This document shows positions 50,297-58,193 of a DNA stretch of 64,000 bases, one piece after another. The notes under the pieces were generated by a model. The model was not told where the DNA came from. It did not search any database and saw only the letters and a list, made by a program, of their open reading frames with translations. Source of the stretch: Subtercola sp. PAMC28395. Lineage in GTDB: Bacteria; Actinomycetota; Actinomycetes; Actinomycetales; Microbacteriaceae. The position numbers and the translations under genes were made by a program. Numbering within the stretch: position 1 is the stretch's first letter; the number at the start of each line of letters is the position of its first letter. Location: the NCBI RefSeq assembly GCF_018889995.1, contig NZ_CP076547.1, forward strand, positions 124,001 to 188,000, given 5' to 3'.

Positions 50297-51363
50297 GCTG
50301 CGCCGTTGGGGTCGACCTCGGCCCGGGCATCCGACCAGTAGCGGTGCACCTCCTGGGGTGAGTAGGCACCCCTGTCGGTGACGATCTTCGACACGAACCG
50401 CCCGGGTGTCACATCGAAGGCGGGGTACCACGCCTCGGTTACGAGGCCGGATGCCGTACGGCGCCCCAGCGTGTGAAGTACCTCCGCTGGGTCACGCTCC
50501 TCGATGACGATGTCGGCTGCCGTCTGGGCGGCCTGATCCGGAGCCTGAACGAGCGCAAAGAACGGCACGTCGAAGGCCGACGCCGCAATCGCCAGACCGA
50601 GCGTACCGACCTTGTTCACGACGCTGCCGTCGAGGCTCACCCGATCGGCTGCCGTCACGAGCGCGTCGATGGGGCCGATGGATGATCCCGGCGAGAGGGC
50701 AGCGGCGCCCATACCGTCGGTGATGAGGGTGACGTTCTGGCCGAGTTCCGCGAGCGTGTGAGCGGTGAGCCTCGCTCCCTGGAGGTAGGGGCGCGTCTCT
50801 GTGGCGACCCAGTCGAACGATTTGCCGGCGTCTGCCGCTGCACGCACGAGTTCGATCAGGTAGCTGTCCATCCAGCAGTGGGTGAGGATCCGCGACCCGT
50901 CAGCAAGCAACGTCGCAGTCTCTCTGCCGAGGGCGTAACTACGGGTTCGATAGTCCTGTGGCCCCGATCGTACGGCCTCGAGGGCCAATTCGACGAGGTT
51001 GCCCGTTGAATGTGCGGCGTCGACCGCGCCGAGTACATGGTTCACCGCTTCGCGCGGATGATTGTTGGTGGGCCTCGCCGAAGCCAGTGCGGCACCCGCC
51101 TGCTGCATCCGCGTCTGCGCGAGTGCCAGATCGAGCCCTGCGACCTGCAATGCGGTGATCTCCATACCCGCGTAGGCGGCGAAGAGCGGGCCGGAACTCT
51201 GGGTCACCATCTCCCGAATCGCCCGAGCAACGTCTTCTGCCGATTCGGCGACAACCCAGCTCAGGGATTCAGGAAAGACCCTGCGGTCGAGGATGTGAAC
51301 AGTCTGGCCGTGCACTCGAACCGAGTCGTCGAGCACAGGAATCGTTGTGCGGGCCGTGGCCAT
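50293..51363 (-). CDS. mtnA: Methylthioribose-1-phosphate isomerase-like protein, divergent
   Basis: A 356-residue eIF2B-alpha-like protein. It keeps the MtnA catalytic Cys (C163, ILTHCWMDSYL) and Asp (D240, TAADRVSLDGSVVNKVG), ATETRPYLQGARLTA, VTLITDGMGA and VIEERDPAEV. The hallmark RGAPAIG loop, whose Arg contacts the substrate phosphate region, is replaced by SSGPLFA (57-63), and THCNAGS by THCWMDS. So it may isomerise methylthioribose 1-phosphate with altered binding, or a related phosphate. GAGGGG lies 6 nt before the ATG. It leads the four-gene mtnA-mtnK2-mtnC-mtnB operon. Confidence 0.85.
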   Translation of the reverse strand: MATARTTIPVLDDSVRVHGQTVHILDRRVFPESLSWVVAESAEDVARAIREMVTQSSGPLFAAYAGMEITALQVAGLDLALAQTRMQQAGAALASARPTNNHPREAVNHVLGAVDAAHSTGNLVELALEAVRSGPQDYRTRSYALGRETATLLADGSRILTHCWMDSYLIELVRAAADAGKSFDWVATETRPYLQGARLTAHTLAELGQNVTLITDGMGAAALSPGSSIGPIDALVTAADRVSLDGSVVNKVGTLGLAIAASAFDVPFFALVQAPDQAAQTAADIVIEERDPAEVLHTLGRRTASGLVTEAWYPAFDVTPGRFVSKIVTDRGAYSPQEVHRYWSDARAEVDPNGAA

Positions 51364-51382
51364 GCATTTCCCCTCGTGAAGA

Positions 51383-51418
51383 AAGCCCCAGACGACTCGA
51401 TGGAGTCGTCTGGGGCTT
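51383..51418 (-). terminator. rplQ terminator hairpin
   Basis: A perfect 16-bp stem (51383-51398 with 51403-51418), loop GATG, followed on the - strand by CTTTCTTC. It starts 16 nt after the rplQ stop and ends the ribosomal-protein transcript just before the mtnA operon. Confidence 0.9.
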
Positions 51419-51433
51419 GTCGAACTGTCACAC

Positions 51434-52018
51434 CTACTTGGAGGAGTCGTCAGCCTTCTCGGCAGCGTCGGCCTCAACCTCGGCGGCAGCCTCTGAAGGC
51501 GCCTCCTCGGCTACAGGTTCGCTTGCTTCGACGGTCTCGGTCTCTTCGACCGGCACGTCGGAGGCTTCGGCTTCGGGGGCCTCAGCCTCGGGCGTCTCGA
51601 CGAGGGGCTCGACGCTGGCCGAAGCAGTCGAGGTGCGCTTGGCACGGACCTTGGGGGTCACGGGCTCGAGAACGAGCTCGATCTGCACCATCGATGCGTT
51701 GTCACCCTTACGGAAGCCGAGCTTCGTGATGCGGGTGTAGCCCCCGTCACGCTCAGCGACCAGGGGGGCGATCTCGGTGAAGAGTTCGTGCACGACGGTC
51801 TTGTCACCGATCGTGGCAAGAACGCGGCGGCGGGCGTGAAGGTCGCCCTTCTTTGCGAACGTGATGAGACGCTCGGCTACCGGGCGAAGGCGCTTGGCCT
51901 TGGTCTCGGTGGTCTTGATGCTCTTGTGGGTGAACAGGGCTGCGGCCAGGTTGGCGAGCATGAGGCGCTCGTGCGCCGGCCCACCGCCGAGACGAGGCCC
52001 TTTAGTTGGGGTTGGCAT
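51434..52018 (-). CDS. rplQ: Ribosomal protein L17 with acidic C-terminal extension
   Basis: A 194-residue protein. Residues 1-118 are standard L17 ([66 protein letters not shown]). After it a tail of about 75 residues is rich in Glu, Ala, Ser, Pro and Val and ends KADDSSK. Actinobacterial L17 often has such tails, but this one is long. It follows rpoA by 67 bp and is the last backbone gene before the island. In related genomes truA would be next. Confidence 0.97.
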   Translation of the reverse strand: MPTPTKGPRLGGGPAHERLMLANLAAALFTHKSIKTTETKAKRLRPVAERLITFAKKGDLHARRRVLATIGDKTVVHELFTEIAPLVAERDGGYTRITKLGFRKGDNASMVQIELVLEPVTPKVRAKRTSTASASVEPLVETPEAEAPEAEASDVPVEETETVEASEPVAEEAPSEAAAEVEADAAEKADDSSK

Positions 52019-52085
52019 TTCATTTCTCCAGTAAGTGAGTCTGTGCGGTCGGCCCGGCCATCAAGCCGGGTAACAACAAAGTGGG

Positions 52086-53075
52086 TTAGATGTTCTCGTC
52101 GTCGTAGCCGCCGTAGAAGTGCGCACCGTCAAAGCCGGGCACCGTGTCCTTCAGCGACAGACCAAGCTCAACGAGCTTGTCTTTGACCTCATCCACCGAC
52201 TTCTGACCGAAGTTGCGAATGTTCATGAGCTGCGTCTCCGACAGCGCTACGAGCTCGCTGACGGTGTTGATGCCCTCACGCTTGAGGCAGTTGTACGAAC
52301 GAACCGACAGATCGAGGTCTTCGATCGGTACGGCGAGTTCGCTCGAGAGCACAGCGTCGACCGGCGCAGGGCCGATCTCGATGCCCTCGGCGGCGGTGTT
52401 CAGCTCGCGAGCGAGGCCGAACAGCTCGGTCAGTGTGCGACCGGCCGAAGCGATGGCGTCGCGCGGCGTGATGGCCGGCTTGGTCTCGACGTCGACCACG
52501 AGGCGGTCGAAGTCAGTGCGCTCACCGGCACGAGTCGCCTCGACGCGGTACGTGACCTTCAGAACGGGCGAGTAGATCGAGTCGATCGGGATCTGACCCG
52601 CTTCGCTGAACTCACTGCGGTTCTGGGTCGACGAAACGTATCCACGGCCGCGCTCGATGATGAGTTCGAGTTCGAACTTCGCCTTGTCGTTCAGAGTGGC
52701 GATGACGAGCTCGGGGTTGTGGATCTCGACACCGGCAGGTGCAGAGATGTCCGCAGCGGTGACCTGGCCAGACGCGTGCTTGCGCAGGTAGGCGGTGATC
52801 GGCTCATCGTGCTCGCTCGAGACGACCAGGCCCTTGATGTTCAGGATGATCTCGGTGACATCTTCTTTGACACCGGGAATCGTGCTGAACTCGTGAAGTA
52901 CGCCGTCGAGGCGGATGCTCGTGACAGCAGCTCCCGGGATCGACGAGAGCAGGGTGCGACGGAGGGAGTTACCGAGGGTGTAACCGAAACCGGGTTCCAG
53001 TGGTTCGATGACGAACCGCGAACGGAACTCCGAGATGTTTTCTTCGGTGAGCGTTGGACGCTGTGCAATGAGCAC
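52086..53075 (-). CDS. rpoA: RNA polymerase alpha subunit
   Basis: A 329-residue subunit. The N-terminal assembly domain ([34 protein letters not shown]) and the C-terminal DNA/activator-binding domain ([38 protein letters not shown]) are complete. It lies between rpsK and rplQ. rpsD, often found between rpsK and rpoA in other actinobacteria, is absent; the 152-bp gap upstream (53076-53227) holds no gene. Confidence 0.98.
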   Translation of the reverse strand: MLIAQRPTLTEENISEFRSRFVIEPLEPGFGYTLGNSLRRTLLSSIPGAAVTSIRLDGVLHEFSTIPGVKEDVTEIILNIKGLVVSSEHDEPITAYLRKHASGQVTAADISAPAGVEIHNPELVIATLNDKAKFELELIIERGRGYVSSTQNRSEFSEAGQIPIDSIYSPVLKVTYRVEATRAGERTDFDRLVVDVETKPAITPRDAIASAGRTLTELFGLARELNTAAEGIEIGPAPVDAVLSSELAVPIEDLDLSVRSYNCLKREGINTVSELVALSETQLMNIRNFGQKSVDEVKDKLVELGLSLKDTVPGFDGAHFYGGYDDENI

Positions 53076-53227
53076 TGTTGATTCCTTTCGGCGAAGTGTC
53101 CGCTATATGACACTTTCGTTTGCGATGCGGGTGGCTAAGCCCGACGTTATTGAATTTTCAAAGCTGAACGGCCTGAGCGGCGTAACGCACAGGCGTCACG
53201 CCGCTTCGGGCTTGAAAGAAAGGAAGG

Positions 53228-53626
53228 CTATACGCGACGACGCTTGGGCGGGCGGCAACCGTTGTGCGCCTGCGGGGTGACGTCGTTGATCGAGCCGACC
53301 TCGAGGCCAGCAGCCTGGAGTGAGCGGATCGCGGTCTCGCGGCCGGAGCCGGGGCCCTTCACGAAGACGTCGACCTTCTTGACACCCTGCTCCTGTGCCT
53401 GGCGAGCAGCAGACTCAGCAGACAGCTGGGCGGCGAACGGGGTCGACTTGCGCGAACCCTTGAAGCCGACGGTGCCTGACGAAGCCCAGCTCAGAACAGC
53501 GCCTGAGGGGTCAGTGATGGTCACGATGGTGTTGTTGAACGTCGACTTGATGTGGGCCTGGCCCACAGGAACGTTCTTCTTCTCTTTACGACGCGGCTTA
53601 CGAGCGGCCGATTTTGGTGCTGCCAT
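53228..53626 (-). CDS. rpsK: Ribosomal protein S11
   Basis: A 132-residue small-subunit protein with the S11 core ([50 protein letters not shown]) and the C-terminus [21 protein letters not shown] basic tail ([16 protein letters not shown]) precedes it. It follows rpsM by 62 bp. Confidence 0.98.
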   Translation of the reverse strand: MAAPKSAARKPRRKEKKNVPVGQAHIKSTFNNTIVTITDPSGAVLSWASSGTVGFKGSRKSTPFAAQLSAESAARQAQEQGVKKVDVFVKGPGSGRETAIRSLQAAGLEVGSINDVTPQAHNGCRPPKRRRV

Positions 53627-53688
53627 GATGTTCTCCTAAAACGTTTATGGCGATGCCTTACCTCAGGGTCGAAACCCGGAAGTGTTGG

Positions 53689-54063
53689 CTATCGGGCCTT
53701 CTTCTTGCCGGCTACGGTGCGCTTCGGGCCCTTGCGGGTACGAGCGTTGGTCTTGGTGCGCTGACCGTGCACGGGAAGCCCGCGGCGGTGACGGATGCCC
53801 TGGTAGGAGCCGATCTCGACCTTGCGGCGGATGTCGGCGGCGACCTCGCGGCGGAGGTCACCCTCCACCTTGTACGCGCCTTCGATGTGCTCGCGAAGCG
53901 CAAGCAACTGCTCGTCAGTGAGGTCTTTGACGCGGATGTCGCCCGAGATCTCGGTATCGGCGAGGGTCTGAAGTGCCCTCGTACGGCCAACGCCGTAGAT
54001 GTAAGTCAGTGCGACCTCCACGCGCTTGTCGCGTGGAATGTCTACTCCTGCAATACGTGCCAT
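53689..54063 (-). CDS. rpsM: Ribosomal protein S13
   Basis: A 124-residue small-subunit protein: [65 protein letters not shown]. The start is the ATG at 54063, with AGGAG about 10 nt upstream. The open frame beyond it is leader sequence. The gap to rpmJ is 229 bp and holds two strong hairpins. Confidence 0.98.
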   Translation of the reverse strand: MARIAGVDIPRDKRVEVALTYIYGVGRTRALQTLADTEISGDIRVKDLTDEQLLALREHIEGAYKVEGDLRREVAADIRRKVEIGSYQGIRHRRGLPVHGQRTKTNARTRKGPKRTVAGKKKAR

Positions 54064-54216
54064 GGTGGCATGCTCCTGTAGATGAGTGGAGGTGTGGTGC
54101 ACGGTCTGTGCTGCGGCCTCCACCGCAGGTGTCCACGGATGATCGTTGCCGAGCATCCGGTTCTGGCCGTGCTATCAATCGATATTCAGTTGTAAGACTT
54201 CAGTCGAGATTCATAC

Positions 54217-54244
54217 GTTTTGTGAGCGCGTGCGCTCACAAAAC
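54217..54244. terminator. Hairpin in the rpmJ-rpsM gap, distal
   Basis: GTTTTGTGAGCGC-GT-GCGCTCACAAAAC is a perfect 13-bp stem. As RNA on either strand it has an A/U-rich base. It may be a terminator or attenuator ahead of rpsM. Confidence 0.65.
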
Positions 54245-54258
54245 CAAGTGGCTCTTGG

Positions 54259-54292
54259 GTTTTTTCGACCGCGCGGACGCGGGCGAAAAAAC
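54259..54292 (-). terminator. Hairpin immediately after rpmJ
   Basis: Arms GTTTTTTCG / CGAAAAAAC (9 bp), one A-G mismatch, then CCGCG / CGCGG around a CGGA loop. It begins at the base next to the rpmJ stop codon. With six U/A pairs at its base it resembles an intrinsic terminator for infA-rpmJ. Confidence 0.7.
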
Positions 54293-54409
54293 TCAACCCT
54301 GGCGCTGTTTGTGGCGCGGGTTCGACTTGCAGATGACCATCACGTTGCCGTTGCGTCGGATGACGCGGCAGTGCTCGCAGATGGGCTTGACGCTGGGGTT
54401 GACCTTCAT
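54293..54409 (-). CDS. rpmJ: Ribosomal protein L36
   Basis: A 38-residue zinc-binding large-subunit protein, read directly from the sequence. [19 protein letters not shown] is followed by [19 protein letters not shown]. The Cys/Cys/Cys/His pattern (C11, C14, C27, H33) of the zinc-ribbon form is complete, so this is the zinc-dependent C+ type. AAAGGA precedes the ATG. It lies between infA and rpsM, as expected. Confidence 0.97.
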   Translation of the reverse strand: MKVNPSVKPICEHCRVIRRNGNVMVICKSNPRHKQRQG

Positions 54410-54518
54410 GATTTCCTTTTTCGCTGTCTTCGTACCGGTTCAGTTCGATCCGGCCGTTACTTTCCAGCAGGTGCTTCGTGTGAAGCGGCTATTCGGCGGG
54501 CTTATTTATAGCGGCGGC

Positions 54519-54740
54519 TTATTTGTACCGGTAGACAATACGACCACGGGTGAGGTCATACGGGCTGAGCTCCACAATCACGCGGTCCTCGGGGAGGATA
54601 CGGATGTAGTGCTGTCGCATCTTGCCCGAAATGTGGGCAAGAACTCTGTGTCCGTTGGTCAACTCAACACGAAACATCGCGTTGGGAAGAGCCTCGACCA
54701 CTGCGCCCTCGATCTCGATGACACCGTCTTTTTTGGCCAT
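54519..54740 (-). CDS. infA: Translation initiation factor IF-1
   Basis: A 73-residue OB-fold factor with canonical sequence ([67 protein letters not shown]). It heads the infA-rpmJ unit, with a leader of about 150 nt below the promoter-like motif at 54891-54909. No strong Shine-Dalgarno is visible. Confidence 0.98.
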   Translation of the reverse strand: MAKKDGVIEIEGAVVEALPNAMFRVELTNGHRVLAHISGKMRQHYIRILPEDRVIVELSPYDLTRGRIVYRYK

Positions 54741-54890
54741 AACTCACTGTCTGCTATAAATTGCGTTTCACTTAAATAGTGACTACTGGTCGTGCGTTCT
54801 TCTTGTCGGTGCCGCGCCGCTTCGTTCGGAACCGACACGTGATCGTGACGGTTTGGAGAGAGGGGCAAAGCGCGTGTGAACACGCCGGAG

Positions 54891-54909
54891 ACACCAAAGA
54901 TCGAGCCTA
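54891..54909 (-). promoter_or_regulatory. infA promoter-like motif shared with rplM
   Basis: On the - strand this block begins TAGGCTCGATC and continues TTTGGTGT. It matches the block upstream of rplM (38738-38756) at 18 of 19 positions. TAGGCT fits an actinobacterial -10 (TANNNT). No convincing -35 is visible here. Confidence 0.55.
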
Positions 54910-54938
54910 CCATAACGAACGGTGTATATTGCCGGTCT

Positions 54939-56090
54939 TCAGCGGTTCGATTGCACTGACTCGATGACCCGCACGACACTGGCAAAAAGTGGATGCCCGG
55001 GCTCGAGCCCGGTGATCTCTGACGTCGCCTCTTCGGCAGTTGCCGACGAGAGCAGACCCTGCAGTCGAACTGCTTCCGGGTCACCGGCGAAGTCGAACCT
55101 CAGCGCCGCTCGCACCGCGGCGAGCAGGGCAACCGGTTCGATCCCGCGCTCTGCCAGCTGTGCAGCCGGGCCGATGAAACGCTCGTTCAGACTCAGTTTG
55201 CGAAGAGGGGCCCTGCCCACCCTTTCGACCGTGTCGGGCAGGTACGGGTTCGCGAATCGGGTGAGATTCTTCTCGAGATACGCCTCCTGCACGTCGTCGT
55301 CGAACTCGTGCTTGGCTACAAGCAGAGCCTTGGTCTCATCGAGCACGGCTTTCACCGCAACGAAGATTTCGGGAACACAGATCGCCTCGGCGATGGTCGC
55401 CACTCCCGCTAGGTACCCGAGATAGGCCGTCGCAGCGTGACCGGTGTTCACGGTGAAGAGCTTGCGCTCGATGAAGGGGGCGAGATCGGGCACGAAATGC
55501 GCCTCGGCGATCTCGGGAGGTGCTTCGCCGAACGGCCCACTCTCGATCGCCCATTCGAAGAAGTCCTCAACCGTGACGTCGAGACCCGCGTGCGGAACCT
55601 GCGCCGGCACGATGCGGTCGACGGCGGTGTTCGCGAAGACGGCCCGCCCCGAGACACCGGCGAAGGCGGCGGCACCGAGCTCGGAGACGATGTGCTCCCG
55701 CAGGGCATCCGTCGCGTTGATGGCGTTCTCGCAGGCCATGACCTGCAGCGGCGGCAGCGAATCGGCTCGGGCGTCGAGCGCCCGGGCGATGAGCGGCGCG
55801 ATGAAGCGCAGGATGCTCGGCCCCACAGCCGTCGTGACGATGTCGGCCGTCGCTATCTCTTCAACCACGGCGTCGGTGTTGCTCGCACTGTTCAGCGCGC
55901 GGTAGTTGCCGACCGTCCAGGTCTTCGGTGCCATGCCCACCTCGAACACCTGGTAACTGCTCGATGCTGCCAACGCATCGATGAGTTCGGCATTGACGTC
56001 GGCGAACACCACTTCGTAGCCGGCATTGTGCAGGATCAGCCCAACAAATCCGCGGCCGATGTTCCCTGCTCCGAAATGTACGGCTTTCAC
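54939..56090 (-). CDS. mtlD: Mannitol-1-phosphate 5-dehydrogenase
   Basis: A 383-residue enzyme that oxidises mannitol 1-phosphate, the product of PTS import, to fructose 6-phosphate with NAD+. The N-terminal dinucleotide loop is KAVHFGAGNIGRGFVGLILHNAGYEVVFADV, followed by VGPSILRFIAPLIARAL, ACENAINATDALREHI and KLFTVNTGHAATAYLGYLAG. The start is a GTG at 56090, with AAGGA upstream. It ends the PTS operon, 15 bp after mtlF. Confidence 0.96.
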   Translation of the reverse strand: MKAVHFGAGNIGRGFVGLILHNAGYEVVFADVNAELIDALAASSSYQVFEVGMAPKTWTVGNYRALNSASNTDAVVEEIATADIVTTAVGPSILRFIAPLIARALDARADSLPPLQVMACENAINATDALREHIVSELGAAAFAGVSGRAVFANTAVDRIVPAQVPHAGLDVTVEDFFEWAIESGPFGEAPPEIAEAHFVPDLAPFIERKLFTVNTGHAATAYLGYLAGVATIAEAICVPEIFVAVKAVLDETKALLVAKHEFDDDVQEAYLEKNLTRFANPYLPDTVERVGRAPLRKLSLNERFIGPAAQLAERGIEPVALLAAVRAALRFDFAGDPEAVRLQGLLSSATAEEATSEITGLEPGHPLFASVVRVIESVQSNR

Positions 56091-56105
56091 GAAGTTCTTC
56101 CTTTT

Positions 56106-56546
56106 CTAATCGTCGTTCACATCAGCGAGGAGAGCGAAGACTGCCTCGTCACTGGGTGCCTTCAACAGCTTCTCGACCTCGTCTTCATCGCTGAAGATGA
56201 TGGCGATCTTCGACAGGATGTCGAGATGACCGCCGTCTTTTCCGGCGATGCCGACAACGAACCGCACCTCTTCGCCGTTCCAGTCGATCGGCTTGGCGTA
56301 CCGCACGAACGAGAGCGCCGAGGCGAGAATCGCATCTTTGCCCTCGTTCGTGCCATGTGGTATTGCCAGATAGTTGCCCATGTACGTGGAGACAGAAGCC
56401 TCACGCTCGAGCATCGACTCCAGGTACCCGTTCGACACGGCACCTACAGCAAGCAGGAGGTCGTTCGCTTCAGCGATCGCCTCTTCCTTGGTGGTGGCAG
56501 AGCCGTTGATCTTGATCGAGTTCAGGGTGAGTACGGTGTCGCTCAT
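56106..56546 (-). CDS. mtlF: Mannitol PTS EIIA component
   Basis: A 146-residue EIIA of the mannitol/fructose type. The phosphorylated His is H64 in YMGNYLAIPHGTNEGK, and SIKINGSATTKEEAIAEANDLLL and VRFVVGIAGKDGGHLDILSKIA are characteristic. It accepts phosphate from HPr and passes it to the IIB domain of MtlA. The start is an ATG, with the gene 27 bp after mtlA. Confidence 0.95.
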   Translation of the reverse strand: MSDTVLTLNSIKINGSATTKEEAIAEANDLLLAVGAVSNGYLESMLEREASVSTYMGNYLAIPHGTNEGKDAILASALSFVRYAKPIDWNGEEVRFVVGIAGKDGGHLDILSKIAIIFSDEDEVEKLLKAPSDEAVFALLADVNDD

Positions 56547-56573
56547 GAGACTGCTGTTCTCCTTCTGACGTTG

Positions 56574-58193
56574 CTACGCCTTTTGGTTGTGGCTCTGGTT
56601 CTGCAGAAGCCCGACGATCTCGTCGTACTTCGGGCTCGACATGAAATTCTCCACAGAGACATGTTCTGCACTGGGCGACTGCTGCCGGGCCCGCGCCGTC
56701 AGATCCTGGTGAGTGATCACCAGGTCGATGTCGTCGGTCAGGTTGCTGATCGCCTTGTTGACCACAGTAACGTCAGTGATGCCCGCCTTCTTGATCTTGT
56801 TGCGAAGAACAGAGGCGCCCATCGCACTCGACCCCATTCCCGCGTCGCAGGCGAACACGATGTTGTGGATGGCCGAGAGGTTCTGGGCTTCCTGGATGCG
56901 TTCGACCTCTTCGGCTGACTCGAAACCACCCTGGGCGGCCATGGCCTTGAGAGCGACATCTTCGTTTGCCAGGCCATCTGCCTGCAGGTGGGAGAGAACA
57001 GAACTCGACTTGCCCTTGTTGGCCTCGGTCTGCGCGATGGCCGCGCTGAGGTCGCCAGCGTTCTCGTTTGCGAGGTCACGCTTGCGGGTCGCCCGCAGAA
57101 TGACAGCCGTCACCAGGAACGACACCGAAGCGGAGAGGATGACCGAGAGGATGACGCCGACATAGCTGTCAGGCGCGGTCTGGATCAACACGGCGATGAT
57201 GCTGCCGGGCGAAGCGGGTGCCCTGAGCCCCGTCTGGAACAGAACGTTGACGAACACGCCCGTCATGCCGCCGAGGATCGCTGCGATGATCGTCATCGGC
57301 TTCATCAGCACATACGGGAAGTAGATCTCGTGGATGCCGCCGAAGAACTGGATGATGAATGCGCCAGGGGCGCTCGCCTTGGCAAGACCGACACCGAAGA
57401 TCGCAAAGGCCAGCAGGATTCCGGCGCCGGGGCCGGGGTTCGCCTCGATCAGGAACAGGATGCTCTTGCCGTTCTCGGCGACCTGCTGGACTCCCAGCGG
57501 GGTGAACACACCGTGGTTGATCGCGTTGTTGAGGAAAAGCACCTTTCCCGGCTCGACCAGGATGCTCGCCAGCGGCAGCAGCGAAAGGGAGACGAGCCAG
57601 TTCACGGCCGACTCGAGTGCGGCACTCAACGCGGTGATCAGCGGAGCCACCAGGAAGAACCCGGCGATCGCAAGAATCGCACCCAGAATACCGGCAGAGA
57701 AGTTGTCGACGAGCATCTCGAAGCCGGGCTTGACCTTGTTCGCCCAGATCTTGTCGACCTGCTTCATGATCCATGCCGCCAGCGGCCCCATGACCATCGC
57801 GCCGATGAACATGGGAACGGGGCTGCCCACGATGACACCCATGGTCGCCACAACGGCGACGACACCGCCTCGCGTGCTGTAGATCATCCGGCCACCCGTG
57901 TTCGCGATGAGCAGGGGCAGAAGGTACGTGATCATCGGGCCGACGAGACCGACGTTCTCGGTACCGTCAGCGTTCGGGAACCCGCCGACGACCGGAACCA
58001 GGATGCCGAACTGCGCCAGCCAGCCGGTCTTGATGAACAGGGCCGTGATGAGACCCCACGCGATGAACGCGGCGATGTTCGGCATGACCATTCCGCTGAG
58101 GAAGGTACCGAACCGCTGAACGGCGACCCTGGCACCCCCTGGCTTTGTGGCAGCGCCCGGGCCGCTGGTCTGTGGTTGTGACAACGTTGTCAT
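56574..58193 (-). CDS. mtlA: Mannitol PTS EIICB permease
   Basis: A 539-residue permease. Residues about 25-365 are the IIC membrane domain (FLSGMVMPNIAAFIAWGLITALF, IMKQVDKIWANKVKPGFEMLVDNFSAG, FGGIHEIYFPYVLMKP). The C-terminal IIB domain has its phosphocysteine at C449 (NIVFACDAGMGSSAMGASVL). The conserved GIHE motif for mannitol binding is present. There is no attached IIA, which is the separate mtlF. The ATG overlaps the ptsI stop by 4 bp, so EI and permease are translationally coupled. Confidence 0.96.
   Translation of the reverse strand: MTTLSQPQTSGPGAATKPGGARVAVQRFGTFLSGMVMPNIAAFIAWGLITALFIKTGWLAQFGILVPVVGGFPNADGTENVGLVGPMITYLLPLLIANTGGRMIYSTRGGVVAVVATMGVIVGSPVPMFIGAMVMGPLAAWIMKQVDKIWANKVKPGFEMLVDNFSAGILGAILAIAGFFLVAPLITALSAALESAVNWLVSLSLLPLASILVEPGKVLFLNNAINHGVFTPLGVQQVAENGKSILFLIEANPGPGAGILLAFAIFGVGLAKASAPGAFIIQFFGGIHEIYFPYVLMKPMTIIAAILGGMTGVFVNVLFQTGLRAPASPGSIIAVLIQTAPDSYVGVILSVILSASVSFLVTAVILRATRKRDLANENAGDLSAAIAQTEANKGKSSSVLSHLQADGLANEDVALKAMAAQGGFESAEEVERIQEAQNLSAIHNIVFACDAGMGSSAMGASVLRNKIKKAGITDVTVVNKAISNLTDDIDLVITHQDLTARARQQSPSAEHVSVENFMSSPKYDEIVGLLQNQSHNQKA

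Noticed and set aside
53076..53227. A remnant of rpsD between rpsK and rpoA
   Set aside because: No S4-like sequence in any frame of the 152-bp gap.
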